This document shows positions 16,798 to 25,059 of a stretch of DNA of 44,923 nt, one piece after another; position 1 is the first letter of the stretch, and each line of letters opens with the position of its first letter. The translations under genes were made by a program, and so were the position numbers. Origin of the DNA: an uncultured Coriobacteriaceae bacterium (lineage in GTDB: Bacteria; Actinomycetota; Coriobacteriia; Coriobacteriales; Atopobiaceae); assembly GCA_902778135.1 (NCBI GenBank), contig CACYWP010000028.1:1-44923 (forward strand), given 5' to 3'. Below the pieces are notes generated by a model. The model worked only from the letters and a program-made list of their open reading frames with translations, had not been told where the DNA came from and did not search any database.

Positions 16798-17724
16798 CTA
16801 TGCCTGCAGCATCAGCCAGTCGATGATGTCCATCTCGACCTCGAACTTCAGGTCGGCGTAGTTGTGGATCTCATGGCGGTAGCCGCTGTACAGCTGGGTC
16901 GTCACGTCATGGCCGGTTGCATGCAGCCAGTTGGCGCACTGGTACACGCCCTCGCCGAAGTTGCCCACGGGGTCCTGGTCGCCGGCGATCAGCAGGATGG
17001 GCAGCTCCGTCGGAACCTTCTCGGCCCACTCGGTTCCCTCGATGAACAGCATCATGTCGATGAAGTCGCGCATGCTGATGTTGTGCGTGGGATGGGTGAA
17101 CGCGTCGAACGGGTCCTCCGCATGGTCCTTCTGCACCCACGGGTCATGGCAGATCCACTCGTTGCCCAGCTTGGCGCCCTCCTCGCAGCGGGCGAACATC
17201 CAGCCGAACAGCGCTGCGGTGACGGTCGGGTCGGACTCGTGGGCCTTGCCTGCCTGGACCAGGTCGTCAGCCATCTTGCGCGCCTCCGCGGTGGACTCGA
17301 ACACGCCGGTCGTGCCGCAGTAGATGACGCCGTCCAGCTCCTCGCCGTACTTGGCGCTGAAGTCGCGGGCGATCATCGAGCCCATGGAATGGCCGAACAT
17401 GAAGTACGGCAGGTCGGGATACTTCTCGGTGACCACGTCCTTGAAGCGCTTCTCGTCCTCCATCATGGTGTGCGGGCCGGCATCGCCCCAGTCTCCCCAG
17501 GTGTCGTTGGCGATGGCGGTGGCGCCATGGCCCACATGGTCGTCGGCGGCCACGATGTAGCCCGCATCCATCAGGGCGACGATGAGGTGGAAGTAGCGAC
17601 GCGAATGCTCGCCGAAGCCATGCACCAGCTGGACGATGCCCGCGGGCTCGCAAGCCGGAACGTAGATCCAGCCCGTCACCTGGTCGCGTCCGTTGTACGA
17701 GGGGAACGTGATTTCGTGCAGCAT
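16798..17724 (-). CDS. Alpha/beta hydrolase, monoacylglycerol-lipase-like (serine aminopeptidase S33 type)
   Basis: A 308-residue soluble hydrolase. The oxyanion region is LVHGFGEHSRRYFHL, the nucleophile elbow is GHSMGS with Ser113, the acid is Asp251 in AGDQDPVG, and the base is His284 in SGYRHEIHNY. The HGFGEHSxRY opening and DHVGHG motif are typical of monoacylglycerol lipases and lysophospholipases. There is no signal peptide, so it is cytoplasmic. ATG 17724 has AAGGAGG upstream. It is divergent, across 222 nt, from the second C39-like gene. Confidence 0.9.
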   Translation of the reverse strand: MLHEITFPSYNGRDQVTGWIYVPACEPAGIVQLVHGFGEHSRRYFHLIVALMDAGYIVAADDHVGHGATAIANDTWGDWGDAGPHTMMEDEKRFKDVVTEKYPDLPYFMFGHSMGSMIARDFSAKYGEELDGVIYCGTTGVFESTAEARKMADDLVQAGKAHESDPTVTAALFGWMFARCEEGAKLGNEWICHDPWVQKDHAEDPFDAFTHPTHNISMRDFIDMMLFIEGTEWAEKVPTELPILLIAGDQDPVGNFGEGVYQCANWLHATGHDVTTQLYSGYRHEIHNYADLKFEVEMDIIDWLMLQA

Positions 17725-17946
17725 GGGAGCCTCCTTCTTCAGCGTCTCTACCTGTACCGATTATGAGACCGGACGGACCCGCCCTCCATGCGTCGTCGGT
17801 GACGGTGGCGAGGCGTCCGCAAATGGGAGGGCTCCGTGCCCACGTCCCAGCCATGTTACGGGCCGGGTGGATGCGGACAGGTCTGATGCCGTTTGTGCTA
17901 GGGTTCTCTCGTCCGCCAACCCACCCCATCCCCGCAAGGAACCGTC

Positions 17947-18579
17947 ATGAAGTCTCCCCTCTGCTATCAGGCGACGTGCAGCGACTGCGGCAAGGCATCT
18001 GCGATCAACGCCTTCATGTACCTGTACGAGCGTGAGGACATTCCTCCCATGGTCATCGACTACCTTGCCCGGGTGACGGGGGATGGCAACCTGGCGGTCA
18101 ATGGGATGCTGCGCGGCACGTCGGGGTCTGCCTTGGCGTTTGTGGCGGCGTGGTGCAACAACTACCTCGTGAAGACGGGCTTTCCCATCCGCTGCCAGGC
18201 GCTTGCGGGCGATGGCGAGGTGTCCATGGCCGAGGGGTCGCCGCTGCTGGAGGGGCTGCGCGACGGTGCGGTGGCAATCTGCGGCTGCCGCCTGTTCACC
18301 GACCACTACGTGCTGATCACGGGATTGGAGGGCGAGCGGGGCAGCGAGCGCGTGCGCGTCTTCGACCCCTACTACGACACGTGGCCGCTGCAGGAGATGC
18401 CTGCCGACGTCGAGGGCATCGACATGGTCTGGGACCAGCCCTTCACCCACAACCGCCTCATCGATCGCGCCGTGTTCGATGCGCCGCGCGGCGTGCCCTA
18501 CTCCCTGTCGACGGTCTGCGGGCGCGATGCCGTCCTGCTCTGGAACACGGCGGGCAAGGACGGCGGGGGCTGCGCATGA
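17947..18579 (+). CDS. Peptidase C39-like (papain-fold) protein, copy 2
   Basis: A 210-residue paralogue of the protein at 855-1454, with the same opening (MKSPLCYQATCSDCGKAS) and the same triad layout: Cys14, His120 in TDHYVLITGL and Asp140 in VFDPYYDTWPL. Shared blocks also include VTGDGNL, RGTSGSALAF, AAWCNNYL, EGSPLLEGLR and GVPYSL. ATG 17947 has AAGGA 7 nt upstream. Its stop overlaps the start of the TetM-like GTPase gene (ATGA), so both products are made from one message, hinting at a link to translation. A protease, deamidase or acyltransferase role is inference. Confidence 0.8.
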   Translation: MKSPLCYQATCSDCGKASAINAFMYLYEREDIPPMVIDYLARVTGDGNLAVNGMLRGTSGSALAFVAAWCNNYLVKTGFPIRCQALAGDGEVSMAEGSPLLEGLRDGAVAICGCRLFTDHYVLITGLEGERGSERVRVFDPYYDTWPLQEMPADVEGIDMVWDQPFTHNRLIDRAVFDAPRGVPYSLSTVCGRDAVLLWNTAGKDGGGCA

Positions 18580-20570
18580 GACAGCTGGTCGTCGGCATAG
18601 TCGCGCATGTCGATGCCGGGAAGACGACGCTGGCGGAGGCGTTGCTGCATGCGACGGGAGCCATCCGCACCGCCGGCCGCGTCGACCACGGCGATGCCCA
18701 CATGGACGACGACGAGATGGAGCGCCGACGTGGCATCACGATCTTCTCCAGCCAGGCGTCGGTGGTCCACCGCGACACCTGCATCACGCTGGTGGACGCG
18801 CCGGGGCACGTGGACTTCTCCGCCGAGGCGGAGCGCACGCTGCAGGTCCTGGACTGCGCGGTGCTGGTGGTGGGGGCAAACGATGGGGTGCAACCGCACA
18901 CGCGGACGATGTGGCGGCTGCTGGAGGAGCGGGGCATCCCGACCTTCGTCTTCGTGAACAAGATGGACCTGGCAGATACGGACCGCGACCTGCTGATGGC
19001 CCAGCTGCACGACCGGCTCTCGGCGGGCTGCGTCGACATCTCCCGCAGCGACGAGCCCGACGTGCTCGAGGCGATGGCCATGGCCAGCGAGGAGGCGCTC
19101 GACGAGCTGCTGGGCACCGGCGGCCTCTCGCCAGAGACGGTGCGTTCGCTGGTCGCCGAACGCCAGGTGGTGCCATGCGTCTTCGGGTCCGCGCTGCGCG
19201 GGACGGGCATCGACGAGCTGCTGGACGCCCTGGTAGACCTGACCTGCGAGCAATCGTGGCGAGGGGAGTTCTCCGCACGTGTCTACAAGGTCAGCCACAA
19301 CGGGCGTGGGGAGCGCATCGCCTGGTTGAAGGTGACTGGCGGCGCACTGCATCCGCGCGACACGCTGCAGGGGACGGATCGTGGCGGGACGTGGGTCGAG
19401 AAGGTCGCCCAGCTGCGCGTGAGCGTGGGGGCACGCCTGGAGCCTGCGGCGGAGGTGCGGGCAGGGCAGCTGTGTGCCGTGTGGGGCCTGTCCCACGTCA
19501 TGCCCGGGGATGGCCTGGGAGCCGAGCCGGAGGGGATGCGTCCCCGCATCGAGCCCGTGCTGGCCTATCGCGTGGAGCCTGGGACCTGTGACGTGCATGC
19601 GGTGCTGGAGGCATTGCGCCAGCTGGCCGAGGAGGACCCGATGCTGGGCGTCGCCTGGGACGAGCGCCTGCAGGAGGTGCGCCTGCGCTGCATGGGGGCC
19701 ATCCAGTTGGAGGTGGTCCGCGAGGTCCTGGCGACGCGGCATGGGCTGGACGTGGGCTTCGGTCCCGGCAGCATCAGCTATCGGGAGACCATCAGCCAGC
19801 CGGCAATGGGAGTCGGGCACTTCGAGCCGCTGCGGCACTACGCCGAGGCCCACCTGCTGTTGGAGCCGATGGGACGCGGTGAGGGGATGGCCTTTGGCAG
19901 TTGCTGCCCCGAGGACGACCTTGACCGCAACTGGCAGCGCCTGATCCTGACGAATGCGATGGAGCGTGAGCATCTGGGCGTGCTGGTGGGGGCGCCTCTG
20001 GCGGATGTGCGCGTCACGCTGGTGGCGGGCAGGGCCCATCCCAAGCACACCGAGGGCGGAGACTTTCGGCAGGCGACCTACCGGGCCATCCGTCAGGCCC
20101 TGATGCTGGCGCGCGAGGAGGGTGCATGCGTGCTGCTGGAACCGTGGTACCGCTTCGTCTTGGAGGTGCCGGCGGGCCGCGTGGGCCGTGCGCTATCGGA
20201 CCTGCAACGCATGGGTGCGGAGTTCGGCACGCCTGCCATGGTGGGGGACATGGCTGTGATGGAAGGCGCGGTGCCCGTGTCCGAGGTGCGCGAGTATGCG
20301 CTGGAAGTGGGCGCCTACACAGGTGGAACGGGCAGCCTGCAGTGCACCTTCGATGGTTACCGCCCCTGTCATGACGCCGAAGAGATCGTAGCCGTGGCGG
20401 CCTACGATCCCGAGGCGGACCTCCCCAACACGCCCGATTCGGTCTTCTGCAGCCATGGTGCCGGCTATACCGTCAAGTGGCATGAGGTTCGCGAGCACAT
20501 GCACGTTGCCGACGAGGGGGTGCGACGCACGCCCTGGCGCGAGGCCAATGCCGCCTTCTTTGGCATCTGA
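18576..20570 (+). CDS. TetM-like translational GTPase (ribosomal-protection family)
   Basis: A 664-residue EF-G-like GTPase. G1 is GIVAHVDAGKTTLAE, G2 RRGITIFSS, G3 VDAPGHVDF, G4 FVNKMDLAD, G5 in GSALRGTGI. Domain II, the EF-G fold domains and a C-terminal domain with MEREHLGVLVGAPLADVRV and EVREYALEVGAYTGGTGS follow. The overall length, the LxxxTGAIRTAGRVDHG start and the truncated C-terminus match tetracycline-resistance ribosomal protection proteins and their chromosomal relatives. Codon use and GC match the neighbours, and no mobile genes are adjacent, so it looks like a resident paralogue rather than an acquired tet gene; resistance is not proven. It overlaps the upstream C39-like gene by 4 nt. 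Confidence 0.88.
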   Translation: MRQLVVGIVAHVDAGKTTLAEALLHATGAIRTAGRVDHGDAHMDDDEMERRRGITIFSSQASVVHRDTCITLVDAPGHVDFSAEAERTLQVLDCAVLVVGANDGVQPHTRTMWRLLEERGIPTFVFVNKMDLADTDRDLLMAQLHDRLSAGCVDISRSDEPDVLEAMAMASEEALDELLGTGGLSPETVRSLVAERQVVPCVFGSALRGTGIDELLDALVDLTCEQSWRGEFSARVYKVSHNGRGERIAWLKVTGGALHPRDTLQGTDRGGTWVEKVAQLRVSVGARLEPAAEVRAGQLCAVWGLSHVMPGDGLGAEPEGMRPRIEPVLAYRVEPGTCDVHAVLEALRQLAEEDPMLGVAWDERLQEVRLRCMGAIQLEVVREVLATRHGLDVGFGPGSISYRETISQPAMGVGHFEPLRHYAEAHLLLEPMGRGEGMAFGSCCPEDDLDRNWQRLILTNAMEREHLGVLVGAPLADVRVTLVAGRAHPKHTEGGDFRQATYRAIRQALMLAREEGACVLLEPWYRFVLEVPAGRVGRALSDLQRMGAEFGTPAMVGDMAVMEGAVPVSEVREYALEVGAYTGGTGSLQCTFDGYRPCHDAEEIVAVAAYDPEADLPNTPDSVFCSHGAGYTVKWHEVREHMHVADEGVRRTPWREANAAFFGI

Positions 20571-20597
20571 GCAGGTAGCGATGCGTTTGTGCAGCTC

Positions 20598-20614
20598 GGC
20601 CCGTCGTCTGGGCC
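20598..20614 (+). terminator. Weak hairpin after TetM-like gene
   Basis: A GGCCC/GGGCC stem with a 7-nt loop followed by TTTCGG lies 27 nt past the GTPase stop. The short stem makes it weak. Confidence 0.4.
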
Positions 20615-20762
20615 TTTCGGTGGTGCATCGGTTTCTCGGTGGATAGGCCATGGTGGTGCGTTATAGTTCAGAGCATGACTCTGTGCGAGACACGAACCTT
20701 ACGATTCTGGGCATGTGCACAATCAATGCGCTGACCTGCGGGTTGGCGTTCGAATGGGGGCG

Positions 20763-22739
20763 ATGGTGATGAGAGGGCGATTCGACCTGACGCGGCGTGT
20801 TCTTGCGGGCCTTCTGTCAGGCCTGCTGGTGTTCGACTTTCCCTATGTGGCCATAGCGCGGCAGGGCAATGCCGGCAAGACCCTGTGCCTGATGCTTGCC
20901 CAGCTGGATGAGGGCGGCATCGGCCTGGGGCCGGATGACGACTCGATCGAGGAGCTGCTGGCGCTGGGCATCGGCGACGACACGACCGGTGGGGACACCA
21001 CAGGCGGAGACAACACCGGTGGAGATGACACGACCGGCGGCAACAACACCGGTGGCGACGACAACACGGGCGGAGACAACACCGGTGGCGACAACACGGG
21101 TGGAGACAACACCGGTGGCGACGACAACACTGGTGGCGACGACAACACCGGTGGCGACGACAACACCGGAGGCGACAACACCGGCGGAGACAACACGGGC
21201 GGCGATGACAACACCGGTGGCGACAATACCGGCGGCAACAACACCGGCGGCGACGACAACACGGGCGGAGACAACACCGGCGGCGACGACAACACGGGCG
21301 GCGACGACAACACGGGTGGAGACAACACCGGTGGTGACGACAACACGGGCGGCGACAACACTGGCGGAGACGACACCGGCGGCGACGACAACACGGGCGG
21401 AGACAACACCGGCGGCGACGACAACACCGGTGGCGAAACGGACGACGCTGACGTCTCGGGCGAGTGGGGCGAAGTCACGTGGAGCATCAAGGACGGCGTC
21501 CTCACCATCAAGCCGACCAACGGTGAGAGCGGTACGCTTGATGAGCCTGCCACGGGCGACACCACCTTCCCGTGGTGCGCATACTTCACCGCGACTGACG
21601 ATGTGACCCCGCCGACCAAGCTGGTCGTAGAGTCTGGCGTCAAGGCCGGCGCTTCCATCAAGGGTATGTTCAAGGGCAGCAGCTTCAGCGCCGGGATGGA
21701 TCTGTCCGGCCTGGACACCTCCGCGACGACCGACATGAGCGAGCTGTTCCAGGGTGCCGCGTTTGGCAGCACGGCGTGTGCCCTCACTTTCGACACGACC
21801 AACGTGACCAACATGAGCCACATGTTCGACGGCGCGGGCGGTGCCTCGGTCGACCTCAGCGGCATCAACACCTCGAAGCTCGAGGATGCCAGCTACCTGT
21901 TTGCCAACGCACGCTTCCGTAGCTACAAGTGGTTGCGCCAGTGGACGTCGCTGAAGAGCGTCGACCATATGTTCTCGGGTTCCGGCCTCATCTCCGCCAG
22001 CTTCCAGGCGTCGCGTGCGGTCGCCGACATGGATGGCCTGTTCGCGGACTGCGCCAGCCTGACCTCCATCGACATCAGCGGCTTCGACAACAGCGAGTCC
22101 ACCACCACCGGCCTGTTCGATGGCTGCTCCAAGCTTGAGAAGGTCGTCGTCGGCGCCAAGTGGGACACGAGCCTCGAGGGCGCCTGGCCCACGGCCTCCG
22201 CGGAGCGCTGGTGGTCCCTCAACGATCAGAAGTGGTACAGCAACGAGCAAATCGTGGCCGAGCGAGCCAACATCGCGGACAGCTACACCACGACGCGCGT
22301 GGCCGACGCGGTCTCCATCTACCGCATGTACAACACCAAGACCTCCGAGCATCTCTACACCAAGACCAAGGCCGAGTATGACGCGTGCGGCAGCGGTGCC
22401 TACGCGGACTGGCGTCAGGAGGGTGTTGCCTGGCAGGCGCCGCGGAAGAGCGACAGGCCGGTCTATCGCCTGTACAACAAGAAGTCGGGCGACCATCACT
22501 ACACGACCAGCGACGGGGAGAAGGCAGCCCTGCTGGCCATGGGCGACTGGCGCGACGAGGGCATCGCCTTCTACTCGGCGCTGCGCGACCAGGAGGGATC
22601 GGTGCCCCTGTACCGCCTGTACAACTATCGCCTGAAGCGCGGACAGCACCATTACACCAAGAGCGAGAACGAGCGCAACGCGCTGGTGGCCAACCACGGC
22701 TGGCGCGACGAGGGAGTCGGCTTCTACGGCATCCAGTAG
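20763..22739 (+). CDS. Secreted repeat-rich surface protein (TGGDN repeats, BspA-like LRR, DUF5648-like repeats)
   Basis: A 658-residue exported protein. The N-terminus has a basic start then a hydrophobic core (VLAGLLSGLLVFDFPYVAIA), a likely signal peptide. Residues about 70-224 are some 28 tandem TGGDN/TGGDDN units. About 230-460 resemble BspA-type leucine-rich repeats (DUF285): DMSELFQGA, TTNVTNMSHMFDGAG, DMDGLFADCASLTSIDISGF. The last 145 residues are three copies of a roughly 42-residue unit (VYRLYNKKSGDHHYTTS ... DWRDEGIAFYS), as in DUF5648 domains linked with cell-wall proteins. No LPXTG or C-terminal membrane anchor is present, so attachment, if any, would use the terminal repeats. 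GTG/ATG starts at 20715-20769 are possible; 20763 follows a GGGGG site. Confidence 0.85.
   Translation: MVMRGRFDLTRRVLAGLLSGLLVFDFPYVAIARQGNAGKTLCLMLAQLDEGGIGLGPDDDSIEELLALGIGDDTTGGDTTGGDNTGGDDTTGGNNTGGDDNTGGDNTGGDNTGGDNTGGDDNTGGDDNTGGDDNTGGDNTGGDNTGGDDNTGGDNTGGNNTGGDDNTGGDNTGGDDNTGGDDNTGGDNTGGDDNTGGDNTGGDDTGGDDNTGGDNTGGDDNTGGETDDADVSGEWGEVTWSIKDGVLTIKPTNGESGTLDEPATGDTTFPWCAYFTATDDVTPPTKLVVESGVKAGASIKGMFKGSSFSAGMDLSGLDTSATTDMSELFQGAAFGSTACALTFDTTNVTNMSHMFDGAGGASVDLSGINTSKLEDASYLFANARFRSYKWLRQWTSLKSVDHMFSGSGLISASFQASRAVADMDGLFADCASLTSIDISGFDNSESTTTGLFDGCSKLEKVVVGAKWDTSLEGAWPTASAERWWSLNDQKWYSNEQIVAERANIADSYTTTRVADAVSIYRMYNTKTSEHLYTKTKAEYDACGSGAYADWRQEGVAWQAPRKSDRPVYRLYNKKSGDHHYTTSDGEKAALLAMGDWRDEGIAFYSALRDQEGSVPLYRLYNYRLKRGQHHYTKSENERNALVANHGWRDEGVGFYGIQ
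20970..21436 (+). repeat. Imperfect 12-18 bp tandem coding repeat
   Basis: About 28 tandem units encoding (D)(D/N)(N/T)TGG, built on GACAACACCGGTGGC with wobble variation. Unit length alternates between 12, 15 and 18 nt, all in frame. Such a tract is prone to length change by slippage or recombination. Confidence 0.9.
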
Positions 22740-22767
22740 CCAGCCGCAAGGGTGCAAGGTACGTTCG

Positions 22768-22798
22768 ACGGGGTCGGAACCGCATGTTCCGGCCCCGT
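22768..22798. terminator. Hairpin between convergent genes
   Basis: ACGGGGTCGGAAC (22768-22780) pairs with GTTCCGGCCCCGT (22786-22798) through one G-T pair across a 5-nt loop, followed by TTCTG. It lies between the surface protein gene and the convergent YgiQ gene. Confidence 0.7.
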
Positions 22799-22832
22799 TT
22801 CTGCGTCCACGGCCACCCTCGCCCGAGGCGGG

Positions 22833-24791
22833 TCAGCCCCGGCGATTCCGCTTCCTCTGCCTGTCCCGGCCACCACGACCGTCGGTCCCACGTCCCTTGC
22901 CCTGCCGTTGGACAGAACCCTTGCCCTGCTTGCCGCCTCCGCGCGCCGTACCGTCGCCCTCGGGACGCACCAGGCACTTCGGCCCATAGCCGATGAGGTC
23001 CTCGCGCCCCGCCTTGTGCAGCGCCTCCAGCACCAGCGCCCGGTTCTTGGGGTTGCGGTATTGGATGAGCGCGCGCTGCATGGCCTTCTCGTGCGGGTTG
23101 GTGGGGCAGTACACATGCTTCATCGTGCGCGGGTCGAGGCCGGTGTAGTAGATGCAGGTGGAGACGGTCGAGGGGGTGGGGTAGAAGTCGCTCACCTGCT
23201 CCGGGTTGTATCCCAGGTCGCGGCAGAACTCGGCAAGCTCGACCGCCACCTTCATCGTCGAGCCAGGGTGGCTGCTCATGAGGTAGGGCAGGACGTACTG
23301 CTCCTTGCCGGCCTCTGCGGACAGGCGCTCGAACTCGCGACAGAAGCGCAGGTAGACGTCGTTTGACGGCTTGCCCATCACGCTGAGCACCTCTTCGGAG
23401 ACATGCTCGGGCGCCAGGCGCAGCTGTCCCGAGGTGTGATGCTCGGCCAGCTCCCGGATGAAGGTGTGGTCGCTGTCCAGAAGGGCGTAGTCGAAGCGGA
23501 TGCCGCTGCGCACGAAGACCCTCTTCACCCCTGGTAGGGCCCGCAACTTGCGCAGAAGCTTGACGTAGCTCTTGTGCGTGACGGTGAGGTTCTTGCAGGG
23601 CTCGGGCGAGAGGCACCGCCGCCCGACGCAGGCCCCACGCGAGAGCTGCTTCTGGCAGGCGGGCACGCGGAAGTTGGCGGTCGGCCCGCCCACGTCGTGG
23701 ATGTAGCCCTTGAAGTCGGGGTCGTGGGTCATCTGCTCCGCCTCGGCCAGAAGGCTCTCGTCGCTGCGGGTCTGGATGATGCGTCCCTGGTGGAAGTTGA
23801 GCGCGCAGAACGCGCACTCGCCCAGACAGCCCCGGTTGCTGGTGAGGGAGAACTTGATCTCGGAGATGGCGGGGATGCCTCCCGCTGCCTCGTAGCTGGG
23901 GTGATACGCCCGTGCATAGGGCAGCTCGTAGACCGCGTCGAACTCCTCGGTCGTAAGCGGCGTCGCGGGGGGATTCTGGATGACATAGACCCCGTGGGGA
24001 TACTCCTCCACGAGGGTGCGCCCCAGGAAGGGGTTGAGCTGCCGGTACTGCAGGCCGAAGCTGCGTGCGTACTCGCGCCTGTCGGCGCGCATCTGCTCGT
24101 AGGTGGGCAGCACAACCGGACGGTCGCACTGCTCGTAGCTGCGTGCTCGATAGACGGTGCCCGGGATGAAGCTCAGGTCCTGCACCGACAGGCCCGCGTC
24201 CAGCGCCTCGGCGATCTCGATGATGGAATGCTCGCCCATGCCATAGCTGATGAGGTCTGCCCCCGCATCCAGCAGGACCGAGCGTTTCAGGCTGTCGGAC
24301 CAGTAGTCGTAGTGCGCCAGCCGCCGCAGGGAGGCCTCGATGCCACCCAGGATGATGGGCGTCTTCTTGTAGGTACGCCTGATGAGGTTGCCGTAGACAA
24401 CGCAGGCATGGTCGGGTCGCAGCCCCATCTGGCCACCGGGGGAATAGAAGTCCCGTGACCTGCGGTGCTTCGCGACGGTGTAGTGATTGACCATCGAGTC
24501 CATGTTGCCGGAGGACACCATGAACCCCAGGCGTGGCTCGCCGAAGACGTCGATGCTGGCAGGGTCGCGCCAGTCGGGCTGGGCGATGATGCCCACGCGA
24601 AAGCCGTGGGCCTCCAGCAGGCGCGTGATGATGGCACAGCCAAACGACGGGTGGTCGACATAGGCGTCGCCACACACGTAAACGAAGTCGACCTGGTCCC
24701 ACCCGCGCCTTCGCATCTCGCGACGCGTGGTGGGCAGGAAGGCGGCCTCCCCGACGAGCCCGTTCGCGTATGTCTGTCGTTCGTTGCTCAT
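22833..24791 (-). CDS. YgiQ family radical SAM protein
   Basis: A 652-residue protein. The N-terminal B12-binding-like region has FVYVCGDAYVDHPSFG, RVGIIAQPDW, VSSGNMDSMVNHY and ILGGIEASLRR. The radical SAM cluster motif is C322-LGE-C326-AF-C329, followed by a QTRSDES and RVPACQKQLSRG region. It continues to HLGLDPRT-like YTGLDPRTMKHVY and a very basic Gly/Arg/Lys-rich tail (about the last 50 residues), as in many YgiQ proteins. The family is widespread but its reaction is not established. ATG 24791 has TGGAG just upstream (GTG/ATG 24800 is an alternative). It is divergent from proA across a repeat-rich region. Confidence 0.92.
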   Translation of the reverse strand: MSNERQTYANGLVGEAAFLPTTRREMRRRGWDQVDFVYVCGDAYVDHPSFGCAIITRLLEAHGFRVGIIAQPDWRDPASIDVFGEPRLGFMVSSGNMDSMVNHYTVAKHRRSRDFYSPGGQMGLRPDHACVVYGNLIRRTYKKTPIILGGIEASLRRLAHYDYWSDSLKRSVLLDAGADLISYGMGEHSIIEIAEALDAGLSVQDLSFIPGTVYRARSYEQCDRPVVLPTYEQMRADRREYARSFGLQYRQLNPFLGRTLVEEYPHGVYVIQNPPATPLTTEEFDAVYELPYARAYHPSYEAAGGIPAISEIKFSLTSNRGCLGECAFCALNFHQGRIIQTRSDESLLAEAEQMTHDPDFKGYIHDVGGPTANFRVPACQKQLSRGACVGRRCLSPEPCKNLTVTHKSYVKLLRKLRALPGVKRVFVRSGIRFDYALLDSDHTFIRELAEHHTSGQLRLAPEHVSEEVLSVMGKPSNDVYLRFCREFERLSAEAGKEQYVLPYLMSSHPGSTMKVAVELAEFCRDLGYNPEQVSDFYPTPSTVSTCIYYTGLDPRTMKHVYCPTNPHEKAMQRALIQYRNPKNRALVLEALHKAGREDLIGYGPKCLVRPEGDGTARGGGKQGKGSVQRQGKGRGTDGRGGRDRQRKRNRRG

Positions 24792-24837
24792 GCGCTCCAT
24801 TATGGCACCGCGATGCGGGCGTTGCCGTGGCCGCGTC

Positions 24838-24998
24838 GTTGTCTGCGCTCGAATCGGCCCAGTCGCCTCGTGTGAGGCCGTTGTTTGCGCTTTGGGCTGG
24901 TTCCATCGAGCGTCTTGCGTTGTCTGCGCTTTGGGCAACGCAAACAACAGCATATTCTGCGTACCTACTCAACGCGATTGAAAACAAACGCAAACAAA
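24838..24998. promoter_or_regulatory. Array of five GTTGTYTGCGYT motifs (candidate operators)
   Basis: The 268-nt gap between ygiQ and proA holds three forward copies of GTTGTYTGCGCT (24838-24849, 24880-24891, 24919-24930). Two inverted copies follow (AACGCAAACAAC 24937-24948; AACGCAAACAAA 24987-24998). The second and third forward copies share a further TTGGGC. The third forward and first inverted copy face each other 6 nt apart as a near-palindrome. This looks like binding sites for one regulator of proA and/or ygiQ. No gene is visible in the gap. Confidence 0.55.
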
Positions 24999-25059
24999 TC
25001 GAGGCTCCGAGAGGGGCATACGTTACGATTGCTGCATCCGCCCAGGGAGAGGAGTCCCC

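Noticed and set aside
18576..20570. Acquired tetracycline-resistance element
   Set aside because: No integrase, transposase, relaxase or leader-peptide attenuator nearby, and GC and codon use match the neighbours.
20970..21436. CRISPR-like array in the tandem repeats
   Set aside because: Units are 12-18 nt, in frame and coding, with no spacers.
20817..22757. Long open frame antisense to the repeat-rich surface protein
   Set aside because: It arises because the repeat tract is stop-free in several frames; no ribosome site, valine-rich nonsense, and the plus-strand protein has recognisable domains.
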